Below, one piece after another: positions 1-5,850 of a DNA stretch of 8,646 bases; position 1 is the stretch's first letter, and every line of letters starts with the position of its first letter. The position numbers and the translations under genes are program-made. Source of the stretch: Actinomycetota bacterium (GTDB lineage: Bacteria; Actinomycetota; Actinomycetes; S36-B12); contig VGBQ01000112.1 of assembly GCA_016870425.1 (NCBI GenBank), positions 1 to 8,646 of the forward strand, written 5' to 3'. The notes below the pieces were generated by a model. It worked only from the letters and a program-made list of their open reading frames with translations. It did no database searches and was not told the origin of the DNA.

Positions 1-376
1 CGGCCGGTATGTCCCCGGGGAGGAGCATGCCTTCCTCGCCGAGATCGATCGTCTTCTCGGCCCCACTGTCCGTCGGGAGTTCATCAATCACGACGTGGCG
101 CTGGAGGCGGCGTACGACGTACCGCTCGTCGATGCCATGCGACGCGCCATCGAGGCCGAGGACCCGGGTGCGGTGTGCGCGCCGTACATCCTCTCGGCGG
201 GCACTGATGCCAAGGCCTTCGCGCGCGTCGGGGTCCAGGGCTACGGCTTCTCGCCCCTTCTCCTGCCCCCGGACCTGGACTTCACGGCGCTGTTCCACGG
301 AGTGGATGAGCGCGTCCCCATCGCCGCTGTGGAGTTCGGGGTGCGCGCACTCGACCGATTCCTGCGCCAGGCCTAG
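1..376 (+). CDS. M20-family metallopeptidase, C-terminal fragment (5' end outside window)
   Basis: This is the end of a zinc-dependent peptidase or deacylase of the M20 family, whose members hydrolyse dipeptides or N-acyl amino acids. The frame is open from position 2, and 124 codons are visible before the TAG at 374-376. The visible part is the C-terminal half of the catalytic domain. It has a GTDAK stretch (codons near 203-217) and an FHGVDERV motif in which the His codon at 296-298 matches the last metal ligand of the family, followed by an amphipathic C-terminal helix. The LPPDLDFTALFHG wording is typical of the actinobacterial M20 members found near uppP and mshC. The earlier metal ligands and the dimerisation domain lie outside the window, so substrate class cannot be judged. 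It converges on the DUF5703 gene with only 2 nt between the stop codons. Confidence 0.88.
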   Translation, partial: GRYVPGEEHAFLAEIDRLLGPTVRREFINHDVALEAAYDVPLVDAMRRAIEAEDPGAVCAPYILSAGTDAKAFARVGVQGYGFSPLLLPPDLDFTALFHGVDERVPIAAVEFGVRALDRFLRQA

Positions 377-378
377 GG

Positions 379-579
379 TCAGGCGGTCCGCTCGACGCGC
401 ATGACTCGCCGACGCAGCCAGACGCGGCGACGGCCATCCGGGTAGATGCGCAGACGCGCGAGCTCCCAGTGGCCGTACTCGGCGTACTCGGTCAGCACCA
501 TGCGGGCCTTGTCGCGCGTGGTGTCGCGCGGAAGGGCGAACTCGCGGTACTCGTAGGTGCTGGTGCGCGTCGCCGGCAT
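379..579 (-). CDS. DUF5703 family small protein
   Basis: This is a 66-residue protein of unknown function that matches the DUF5703 family, a short actinobacterial family. The core reads TYEYREFALPR near residues 8-18, then TEYAEYGHWELARLRIYPDG near 30-49, and ends in a strongly basic VWLRRRVMRV stretch. It has no signal peptide, membrane segment or catalytic motif. The ATG at 579-577 is chosen because GGAGG lies 6 nt upstream and because family members start just before the TYEYR block. The open frame continues upstream into the reductase gene, but that extension is a shadow. It follows the aldo/keto reductase by 16 nt and is probably co-transcribed with it. DUF5703 genes are commonly found near uppP in actinobacteria, which supports the call, but the role is unknown. 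Confidence 0.85.
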   Translation of the reverse strand: MPATRTSTYEYREFALPRDTTRDKARMVLTEYAEYGHWELARLRIYPDGRRRVWLRRRVMRVERTA

Positions 580-585
580 GCGGGG

Positions 586-590
586 CCTCC
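586..590 (-). promoter_or_regulatory. Shine-Dalgarno site of the DUF5703 gene
   Basis: The minus strand reads GGAGG here, 6 nt before the ATG at 579-577. It sits wholly in the 16-nt gap after the reductase stop codon. It sets the short 66-residue start against the much longer open frame. Confidence 0.75.
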
Positions 591-595
591 GTGTG

Positions 596-1552
596 TCAGG
601 CGGGGACTGCTCCCGTGGTTCCATCATGGCTGAGGTGGGACGCCCCGTCTGCGACTTCGTCGAGGGCAAGTCGGATCTCCGGAGGCAGGGTGACCTCGGT
701 GCTCGCCAGGGCCGCGCGCCACTGGTGCGGGGTGCGTGCGCCCACGAGGCTCGACGTGACTCCCGGCTGGTCGCGCACCCAGGCCAGCGCGATCGCTCCC
801 GGCGAGGCGCCCAGGCCCTCCGCCGCCGCGCAGAGGCCATCGACGATCGGCCAGGAGGACGCCGACCGGTAGGCGTGCATCCGTGCGGCGTACCGCTCTC
901 CAGCGCCCCGGGAGTCCGGTGGAGTCGCATGGCGGTACTTCCCGGTGAGGACGCCGCCCGCAAGTGGCCAGGCGGCGAAGATACCTGCTCCCAGCGCAGC
1001 AGCGACGTCGCGCATGGGCCGAGCCGCCGCGTGGTCGAGCAGGTTGAGGGCGGTGGTGATGACGGCGAGGGTGGAGCGGTCGGGCTGGGAGTCGAGTGCA
1101 GCCCCCACGAGCGCCGCCTGCCAGGGTGCGCCCGGACATATGCCGGCGTAGCGCGTGCGACCGGTGCTGACCGCGACGGCGAAGGAGGTGACGATCTCCT
1201 GCCAGGGCGAGTGGGGTGCCCAGCCCTCGACGGTCCAGATGTCGGCGTGCCCGATCCCCATGGCTTCGATCGCCTCGTCCAGGGCGGAGATCAACCCTCG
1301 CTGCGCGTTGTCCGCGCTCACGCGCACGTTGACGATCGCCTCGCGTCGCACCCCTGGATCGGCGAGCGACTGCCGGGCGAAGTCCGAGGCGGGCCCCCCG
1401 GCGGCGATATCGATCAGGTTGCCGCCCGCGTCCAGGAGCAGGCCGACCTGATCGGCAGCCTCCTCGCGGTCGGTGCCGCGCCCCCAGGTCGCGGTGCCGA
1501 GGCCGACAACGCCGAGATGCATGCCTGTCGGCCCCAGCCTGCGTCGTTCCAC
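596..1552 (-). CDS. Aldo/keto reductase-like protein with degenerate catalytic tetrad
   Basis: This 318-residue protein has the (beta/alpha)8 aldo/keto reductase fold, whose members normally reduce carbonyl compounds with NADPH. Family features are the N-terminal RRLGPTGMHLGVVGLGTATWG (about 4-24), LLDAGGNLIDIA (39-50), a GVLTGKY segment near 200-206, ALAWVRDQPGV (255-265) and the cofactor-binding SSLVGARTPHQ (267-277). The catalytic tetrad is mostly lost. Asp48 remains, but the Tyr position is Gly (52-53), the Lys position is Arg77 in IVNVRV, and the His position is Glu109 in IWTVEGW. Ordinary reductase activity is therefore doubtful. The frame is intact over its full length, which argues against a recent pseudogene. 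The GTG at 1552 is preferred over the ATG at residue 11 because it restores the family N-terminus and because a TAGGTT box lies 6 nt before it. It is followed by DUF5703 and diverges from the F420 oxidoreductase. It could be a binding or regulatory protein derived from a reductase. Confidence 0.85.
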   Translation of the reverse strand: MERRRLGPTGMHLGVVGLGTATWGRGTDREEAADQVGLLLDAGGNLIDIAAGGPASDFARQSLADPGVRREAIVNVRVSADNAQRGLISALDEAIEAMGIGHADIWTVEGWAPHSPWQEIVTSFAVAVSTGRTRYAGICPGAPWQAALVGAALDSQPDRSTLAVITTALNLLDHAAARPMRDVAAALGAGIFAAWPLAGGVLTGKYRHATPPDSRGAGERYAARMHAYRSASSWPIVDGLCAAAEGLGASPGAIALAWVRDQPGVTSSLVGARTPHQWRAALASTEVTLPPEIRLALDEVADGASHLSHDGTTGAVPA

Positions 1553-1558
1553 GTGGGC

Positions 1559-1564
1559 AACCTA
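1559..1564 (-). promoter_or_regulatory. -10 box for a probable leaderless transcript of the aldo/keto reductase-like gene
   Basis: The minus strand reads TAGGTT, then GCCCAC, then the GTG start at 1552. A TANNNT box 6 nt before a start codon fits transcription beginning at the start codon itself. No Shine-Dalgarno sequence precedes this start, and no convincing -35 box is visible. Confidence 0.5.
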
Positions 1565-1572
1565 GCCAGGTG

Positions 1573-1596
1573 GTCGGGCGGATAGGCTCACCCGAC
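1573..1596. promoter_or_regulatory. Inverted repeat in the reductase/oxidoreductase divergent region
   Basis: GTCGGG (1573-1578) and CCCGAC (1591-1596) form 6-bp arms around a 12-bp spacer. The spacer holds a TAGGCT box (1583-1588) on the plus strand that could be the -10 of the F420 oxidoreductase, giving a start near 1595 and a leader of about 53 nt. An operator overlapping the promoter is possible. Short GC-rich inverted repeats are common by chance in such DNA, so the evidence is weak. Confidence 0.25.
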
Positions 1597-1637
1597 ACGC
1601 GCATCGGTCTGCAGCGACCGGGGCATGCCGGCAATGC

Positions 1638-1643
1638 GGGAGG
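1638..1643 (+). promoter_or_regulatory. Shine-Dalgarno site of the F420 oxidoreductase
   Basis: GGGAGG lies 4 nt before the ATG at 1648. It supports that start over the in-frame GTG at 1570, which would add 26 residues with no family resemblance. Confidence 0.7.
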
Positions 1644-1647
1644 TTTC

Positions 1648-2700
1648 ATGCGTCTGGGTCTCAACCTCGGCTACTGGGGTGCCGGCAACGACGCCGACAA
1701 CCTCGAGCTCGCTCGGGAGGCCGACCGGTGCGGATACGCCGTCACCTGGGCCGCCGAGGCCTACGGCTCTGACGCGGCGACGGTGCTGGCCTGGGTCGCC
1801 GCCCAGACCGAGCGCATCGACGTCGGCTCGGCGATCTTCCAGATCCCCGGGCGCACGCCTGCCAACACCGCCATGACCGCCGCGACCCTCGACACGCTGT
1901 CGGGCGGGAGATTCCGGCTGGGCCTTGGCGTCTCGGGCCCCCAGGTGTCCGAGGGGTGGCACGGGGTGCGGTTCGACAAGCCGCTCGCTCGGACTCGGGA
2001 GTACGTCGCGATCGTGCGCAAGGCACTGGCTCGGGAGCGGCTTACCTTCGAAGGAGAGTTCTTCACGCTCCCGCTGCCCGATGGGCCGGGCAAGGCGCTC
2101 ACGTTGACCGTGCACCCCGTGCGTGATCGCCTCCCGATCTACCTCGCTGCGGTCGGACCCCGCAATCTGGAGTTGGCGGGGGAGATCGCCGACGGTTGGC
2201 TCGCGATCTTCTTCGACCCCGACCATGCTGGCGAGCTGCTCGGTCACATCCGCGCGGGGCGCGAGAAGACCGGTCAGTCCCTGGAGGGATTCGATGTCGT
2301 CCCCACCGTGCCGGTGGTCGTCGGCGACGACATCGAGCAGTGCGCCGAGCCGGTCCGCGCGTACTGCGCCCTGTACATCGGCGGCATGGGCTCACGCGAG
2401 AAGAACTTCTACAACGCGCTGGCCGTGCGCATGGGCTTCGGGGACGCGGCGGCACGCATCCAGGACCTCTACCTAGCCCGCGACTATGCCGGGGCGGCTG
2501 CGGCGGTGCCCCTGGAGTTCATCCAGCGCACCGCGCTCATCGGCCCACCGGAAGTCATCGCCGAGCGCATGAAGGCGTACGCGGCCGCCGGCGTCACGAC
2601 CCTCACCATTGCCAGTTACTCCGGATCACTCGAGCAGCGCCTGGAGACGGTGCGCATGATGCCGCGCCTGCTCGCCGACGCCGGCCTCGCACAGGGCTAG
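1648..2700 (+). CDS. LLM-class F420-dependent oxidoreductase (Rv3520c-like)
   Basis: This 350-residue luciferase-like TIM-barrel protein belongs to the flavin- or F420-dependent oxidoreductases and most resembles the Rv3520c-type subfamily. Such enzymes transfer hydride between coenzyme F420 and an organic substrate in the cytoplasm. Recognisable parts are the opening strand MRLGLNLGYWG, the EADRCGYAVTWAAEAYGSDA helix-strand near residues 27-46, SAIFQIPGRTPANTAMTAATLD (about 65-86), GRFRLGLGVSGPQVSEGWHG (about 91-110), and PIYLAAVGPRNLELAGEIADGW near 166-187. The C-terminal part carries LIGPPEVIAERMKAYAAAGVTTL. Length is normal for the family, with no signal peptide or membrane segment. F420 rather than FMN use is inferred from the subfamily. 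It precedes uppP by 22 nt, so the two are probably co-transcribed. The substrate is unknown; the position beside uppP does not by itself show a role in polyprenyl metabolism. Confidence 0.9.
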   Translation: MRLGLNLGYWGAGNDADNLELAREADRCGYAVTWAAEAYGSDAATVLAWVAAQTERIDVGSAIFQIPGRTPANTAMTAATLDTLSGGRFRLGLGVSGPQVSEGWHGVRFDKPLARTREYVAIVRKALARERLTFEGEFFTLPLPDGPGKALTLTVHPVRDRLPIYLAAVGPRNLELAGEIADGWLAIFFDPDHAGELLGHIRAGREKTGQSLEGFDVVPTVPVVVGDDIEQCAEPVRAYCALYIGGMGSREKNFYNALAVRMGFGDAAARIQDLYLARDYAGAAAAVPLEFIQRTALIGPPEVIAERMKAYAAAGVTTLTIASYSGSLEQRLETVRMMPRLLADAGLAQG

Positions 2701-2722
2701 GCCCCATGCGGGCGAGCGCACG

Positions 2723-3544
2723 ATGACGTGGTTCGAGGCGATCGTCCTCGGCCTGGTGCAGGGCCTCACCGAGTTCCTGCCGATCTCGTCGAGCGCCCAC
2801 ATCCTGGTGCTCTCGCGCATCTTCGGCTGGGGCGATCCGGGCGCGGCATTCACCGCCGTGACCCAGATCGGCACCGAGGCAGCGGTCCTGATCTACTTCC
2901 GCCACGACATCGCCCGCATCCTGGCGGCATGGGGGCGCAGTCTGGTGCGTGCTGACGCGCGCGGCACTCCGGACGCGCGGCTGGGGTGGTACGTCATCCT
3001 CGGCACGGTGCCGATCGTGGTGCTGGGACTTGCCTTCACGGAGCAGATCGAGACCGTGGCCCGCAACCTGTGGATCACGGCCACGATGCTCGCTGTCTTC
3101 GGGATCCTGCTCGGCGTCGCGGACCGCTTCGGTCGCAAGGACCGCGAGATCACGGGGATGCGCACGCGCGATGCCATCGGCCTGGGCCTTGCGCAGGCCC
3201 TCGCGCTCATCCCCGGCGTCTCACGGTCGGGGGCCACGATCACCATGGGCCTCGCCCTGGGCTACACCCGAGAGGCTGCGACCCGCTACGCCTTCCTGCT
3301 GGCGATTCCGGCCGTGCTCGGGTCGGGCTTCTACGAGGCCACGCGTATCGGTGACGACCCGCAGGTGGCGTGGGGCCAGACCATCGTCGCGACCGGCATC
3401 GCCTTCGGCGTCGGCTACGCCGTCATCGCCTGGCTTCTGAGATACCTGCGGACGGGCTCCTACCTGCCCTTCGTCGCGTATCGCCTCGCGCTGGCCGCCT
3501 TGATTTTCGGGCTCTTGATCACCGGGACGATCACGGCGACCTAG
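2723..3544 (+). CDS. uppP: Undecaprenyl-diphosphatase UppP (BacA type)
   Basis: This integral membrane enzyme of 273 residues converts undecaprenyl diphosphate to undecaprenyl phosphate, recycling the lipid carrier for peptidoglycan and other envelope polymers. Overproduction in other bacteria gives bacitracin resistance. The first signature is QGLTEFLPISSSAH at residues 13-26; Gln13/Glu17 form the (E/Q)xxxE motif, and Ser23 and His26 follow. The second is PGVSRSGAT at 164-172, in which Arg168 matches the catalytic Arg. Several hydrophobic helices are clear, for example near 89-104, 118-133 and 246-270. Length is normal and all key residues are present. The upstream Shine-Dalgarno match is poor, so translation may depend partly on ribosomes finishing the oxidoreductase 22 nt before. 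It converges on corA with 3 nt between the stop codons. Confidence 0.97.
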   Translation: MTWFEAIVLGLVQGLTEFLPISSSAHILVLSRIFGWGDPGAAFTAVTQIGTEAAVLIYFRHDIARILAAWGRSLVRADARGTPDARLGWYVILGTVPIVVLGLAFTEQIETVARNLWITATMLAVFGILLGVADRFGRKDREITGMRTRDAIGLGLAQALALIPGVSRSGATITMGLALGYTREAATRYAFLLAIPAVLGSGFYEATRIGDDPQVAWGQTIVATGIAFGVGYAVIAWLLRYLRTGSYLPFVAYRLALAALIFGLLITGTITAT

Positions 3545-3547
3545 CCG

Positions 3548-4549
3548 CTAGAGCCACCCGGACTTTTTGAATCCGCGGTAGAGCAGCAGGCAGATGATGG
3601 CCATGACGGCGAGCACCGTCGGGTAGCCGAAGGTCCAGTGCAGCTCCGGCATGTCGTCGAAGTTCATGCCGTAGATCCCCGCGATCGCCGTGGGCACGGC
3701 GATGATGGCGGCCCAGGCGGAGATCTTGCGCATGTCCTTGTTCTGCAGCAGGTCCTGCCGCGCGGTGCTCGCCATGAGCATCGTCATGAGCGTGGAGTCG
3801 AAGCCGTCGACCATGTCACCGGCACGCAGGATGTTGTCTCCCACGTCGCGCAAATAGGGGTGCAGGGGTCGCGGCACCAGCGGCAGCGACTCGCGCGCCA
3901 ACCGCTGCGAGTCGGGCAGGAGCGGCTGCACCGCCCGGCGCATCTCGATGTTCTCCCTGTTGAGCCGGTAAATCCGATTCGCCGCCCGCGAGGGCTGGTC
4001 GGAGAAGACCTGCTGCTCGATCTCCTCGATGTCGGACTGGATCTCGTCGCCCACCTCGAGATACTGGTGAGCGACGAGGTCGGCAATCGCCCAGAAGACC
4101 GAGAGGGGCCCCGTGGCCGTGAGGTCCGGGTGCCTGTCCAGGCGCGCCGCCACGGCGTCGGAGTCCTCGGCCCGGCCCATGCGCATGGTCACGGCGTAGC
4201 CGACGCCGACGAAACAGGCAACCTGGCCCGTCTCGACATCGGAGGTGTCGTCCACCCACTCGAGGGACTTCAACAGAACGAAGAGCGACCGGTCACCGAT
4301 ATCGATTTTGGCGCGCTGCTGCCGCGACGTGGCATCCTCTACCAGAAGCGGCTCGAGCCCGAACGCCCCGGCTACACGATCCACCTCATCGGCCGTGGGG
4401 TCGGCAAGGGCGACCCAGACGAAGTCGGTGGGACCGCTCACGCGCGCGCGCACGTCGACGAGCTGCGCGAGAGTCGGTGCTGAGACGGACGCGCCACCTT
4501 CCGCGGGATCAGGTCGGCCATCCCGGTAGACCCCCATGATCCGGATCAC
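3548..4549 (-). CDS. corA: CorA family magnesium/divalent metal transporter
   Basis: This 333-residue inner-membrane protein is of the CorA family, pentameric channels for Mg2+ or other divalent ions. A large cytoplasmic N-terminal domain with a long acidic and helical section (DEIQSDIEEIEQQVF) is followed by two membrane helices near residues 274-296 and 308-326. The YGMNF signature ends the first helix (GMN at 294-296). The external loop has MPEL, and the protein ends in the basic FKKSGWL tail. The GTG at 4549-4547 is chosen because GGGAGG lies 6 nt before it and the protein then opens VIRIMGVYRDG, as in actinobacterial relatives. The ATG at 4537 is a second possibility, four residues in. 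A longer frame reaching 4687 would run into the divergent phosphatase gene and is rejected. The exact ion is not predictable from the sequence. It converges on uppP and diverges from the phosphatase cluster across 54 bp. Confidence 0.93.
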   Translation of the reverse strand: MIRIMGVYRDGRPDPAEGGASVSAPTLAQLVDVRARVSGPTDFVWVALADPTADEVDRVAGAFGLEPLLVEDATSRQQRAKIDIGDRSLFVLLKSLEWVDDTSDVETGQVACFVGVGYAVTMRMGRAEDSDAVAARLDRHPDLTATGPLSVFWAIADLVAHQYLEVGDEIQSDIEEIEQQVFSDQPSRAANRIYRLNRENIEMRRAVQPLLPDSQRLARESLPLVPRPLHPYLRDVGDNILRAGDMVDGFDSTLMTMLMASTARQDLLQNKDMRKISAWAAIIAVPTAIAGIYGMNFDDMPELHWTFGYPTVLAVMAIICLLLYRGFKKSGWL

Positions 4550-4555
4550 TTGTCG

Positions 4556-4561
4556 CCTCCC
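4556..4561 (-). promoter_or_regulatory. Shine-Dalgarno site of corA
   Basis: The minus strand reads GGGAGG here, 6 nt before the GTG at 4549. This fixes the start inside a longer open frame. corA must therefore have a leader, unlike the divergent phosphatase gene. Confidence 0.75.
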
Positions 4562-4567
4562 AAGGCC

Positions 4568-4583
4568 GCACCGGGTCCGGTGC
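4568..4583. promoter_or_regulatory. Perfect 16-bp palindrome, candidate operator between corA and the phosphatase gene
   Basis: GCACCGG (4568-4574) and CCGGTGC (4577-4583) are perfect inverted 7-bp arms around a 2-bp centre. The palindrome lies in the 54-bp divergent gap, between the corA ribosome binding site and the -10 box of the phosphatase gene. Its centre is about 28 nt before the predicted phosphatase transcript start, over the -35 region. That is a natural place for a repressor or activator. In corA mRNA the same sequence could fold into a hairpin just upstream of the Shine-Dalgarno site. No known regulator motif is recognised. Confidence 0.4.
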
Positions 4584-4591
4584 TTATCCGA

Positions 4592-4597
4592 TAGCGT
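4592..4597 (+). promoter_or_regulatory. -10 box for a probable leaderless transcript of the histidine phosphatase gene
   Basis: TAGCGT is followed by 6 nt (CGCCGC) and then the ATG at 4604. There is no Shine-Dalgarno sequence, so a leaderless mRNA starting at the A of ATG is the simplest reading. The -35 region overlaps the palindrome at 4568-4583. Confidence 0.5.
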
Positions 4598-4603
4598 CGC
4601 CGC

Positions 4604-5284
4604 ATGCCGCTGGTGATTCTCGTCCGCCATGGTCGCACGAGGGCGAATGCCGACGGTATCCTTGCCGGATGGACACCGGGAGTCCACCTGGACGACCAGG
4701 GAGAGTCCCAGGTGGCAGCTATGGCCGAGCGGCTTGCCCCGCTACGGCTGGATGCCATCGTGTCGAGTCCGCTGGAGAGGACGGTCCAGACGGCAGAGGC
4801 GATCGGCGCTCGACAGCGCCGGCGTCCGGGCATCGCACTCGACGAGCGCGTGGGGGAGTGCAGATACGGCGAGTGGACCAATCGACCGTTGGCCGAGTTG
4901 TCGAAGGATCCTCTGTGGCGCACCGTGCAGGAACGGCCGAGTGCGGTGACCTTCCCCGAGGGTGAGTCACTCCCGCAGATGCAGGCCCGGGCACTCGCGG
5001 CAGTCCACGACTGGAACTCCCGACTAGGCGACCGTGCGACGTACGCGGTGGTCTCCCACGGTGACGTCATCAAGGCCATCCTCGCCGATGCACTCGGCAG
5101 CCACCTCGATCAGTTCCAGCGGATCGTGGTCGATCCCGCGTCGGTCTCGGTGCTGCGCTACGGACCGCGCGGAGTCCAGGTCCTTCACGTCAACGACCGG
5201 GGCACGGATCTCGCTGGCCTGGCCCGCACACGTCGGCGCCGCACGGTCGAGGGCGCGGTCGGGGGCGGCTCGGGCGAGCACTAG
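4604..5284 (+). CDS. Histidine phosphatase / phosphomutase-like protein (MSMEG_4193 family)
   Basis: This 226-residue protein belongs to the histidine phosphatase superfamily (phosphoglycerate mutase-like), in the MSMEG_4193 subfamily. Catalysis in the superfamily goes through a phosphohistidine. All core residues are present: Arg8 and His9 in VRHGRTRAN, Arg59 in SSPLERTVQTAE, Glu85 in ERVGECRYGEW, and His152 in VVSHGDVIK. The active site therefore looks complete. A C-terminal extension after about residue 205 is rich in Arg and Gly and probably disordered. The natural substrate is unknown; it could be a phosphatase or a mutase. It opens a plus-strand cluster with DUF3090, a kinase-like protein and mshC. 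In actinobacteria the first three recur together as uncharacterised partners. The ATG start is supported by the family N-terminus (MPLVILVRHG) and by the -10 box 6 nt upstream. Confidence 0.93.
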   Translation: MPLVILVRHGRTRANADGILAGWTPGVHLDDQGESQVAAMAERLAPLRLDAIVSSPLERTVQTAEAIGARQRRRPGIALDERVGECRYGEWTNRPLAELSKDPLWRTVQERPSAVTFPEGESLPQMQARALAAVHDWNSRLGDRATYAVVSHGDVIKAILADALGSHLDQFQRIVVDPASVSVLRYGPRGVQVLHVNDRGTDLAGLARTRRRRTVEGAVGGGSGEH

Positions 5285-5298
5285 CGGGGCACGGCGGC

Positions 5299-5304
5299 TA
5301 CCGT
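5299..5304 (+). promoter_or_regulatory. -10 box for a probable leaderless transcript of the DUF3090 gene
   Basis: TACCGT is followed by TGTCGC and then the GTG at 5311, again with a 6-nt spacing and no Shine-Dalgarno sequence. It lies in the 26-nt gap after the phosphatase stop codon. DUF3090 and the kinase-like gene may therefore have their own promoter in addition to readthrough. Confidence 0.42.
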
Positions 5305-5310
5305 TGTCGC

Positions 5311-5850
5311 GTGGCTCGGCGCATCCATTCCTACGTCGACCCGAGGCGATTCGTCGCCGGCACCGTCGGGATGCCGGGTGAGCGGACGTTCTACCTCCAG
5401 GCGTCCGACGATCGGTCGGTGACGTCCGTGGCCCTGGAAAAGGCCCAGGTGGCTCTCGTGGCCGAGCGCATCGAACGACTTCTCGCGCAGGCGGGGGTCG
5501 AAGCGAACGCCGGGATGGACGACAGCGATCCCCTCAGCCTCCCCCTCGAGGAGGAGTTCCGCGTGGGAGCGCTCGGCCTGGCCTGGCTTCCCGATGAGGG
5601 TGACGGTGACCGGCTCCTCATCGAGGCTCACGGCCTGGGCGAGGAGGAGGCCGCCGAACCCGGTGATGATGACCCCGACGCCGCGGACACCCTGCGCGTC
5701 CTGCTCTCGCCCGCCGCCGCCGCCTCGTTTGCGCGCCGCGCACAGGCGCTGGTCGCCGCGGGACGACCACCCTGCCCGTTCTGCCTGCAGCCCCTCGACG
5801 CCGGCGGGCACATCTGTCCGAGGGCCAACGGATTCCGGCGCCGGGCGTGA
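5311..5850 (+). CDS. DUF3090 family protein with C-terminal zinc-binding-like motif
   Basis: This 179-residue cytoplasmic protein is of the DUF3090 family, whose function is unknown. It begins with the family block DPRRFVAGTVGMPGERTFYLQA (residues 10-31), followed by a helical section ALEKAQVALVAERIERLL and a beta-rich middle (FRVGALGLAW, RLLIEAHGL). An acidic, probably flexible stretch runs from about 110 to 126. The tail carries Cys155, Cys158, His167 and Cys169 in a CPFC-x8-HIC pattern, which looks like a small metal site, followed by the family ending PRANGFRR. Zinc binding is inferred from this spacing. The GTG start gives the conserved N-terminus. It overlaps the kinase-like gene by 4 nt (GTGA), so the two are probably made in coupled amounts and may form a complex. 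Confidence 0.92.
   Translation: MARRIHSYVDPRRFVAGTVGMPGERTFYLQASDDRSVTSVALEKAQVALVAERIERLLAQAGVEANAGMDDSDPLSLPLEEEFRVGALGLAWLPDEGDGDRLLIEAHGLGEEEAAEPGDDDPDAADTLRVLLSPAAAASFARRAQALVAAGRPPCPFCLQPLDAGGHICPRANGFRRRA

Noticed and set aside
355..395. Possible terminator hairpin at the M20/DUF5703 junction
   Set aside because: Only 4-bp stems can be drawn and there is no U-tract on either strand.
580..963. N-terminal extension of the DUF5703 frame to 194 residues
   Set aside because: The extension is out of frame within the reductase gene. DUF5703 proteins are short, and GGAGG stands 6 nt before the internal ATG.
557..1585. A 342-codon plus-strand open frame across the reductase gene
   Set aside because: It is an opposite-strand shadow of the aldo/keto reductase-like gene. 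The translation is rich in Arg, Gly and Pro with no family resemblance, whereas the minus-strand frame gives a recognisable protein.
1570..1647. Longer start (GTG at 1570) for the F420 oxidoreductase
   Set aside because: The 26 extra residues lie in the divergent promoter region. The ATG at 1648 has a Shine-Dalgarno site and begins the usual first strand.
3541..3551. CTAGCCGCTAG palindrome at the uppP/corA junction as a terminator
   Set aside because: It arises from two facing TAG stop codons. The 4-bp stem is too short for a terminator, and the TTTTT at about 3565-3569 lies too far away.
3638..4483. A 281-codon plus-strand open frame inside corA
   Set aside because: It is antisense to a clear CorA with the GMN motif. 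The translation shows no domain, and the frame has no ribosome binding site.
4550..4687. Longer corA start at 4687
   Set aside because: It would overlap the divergent phosphatase gene and adds residues unlike the family. GGGAGG marks the GTG at 4549.
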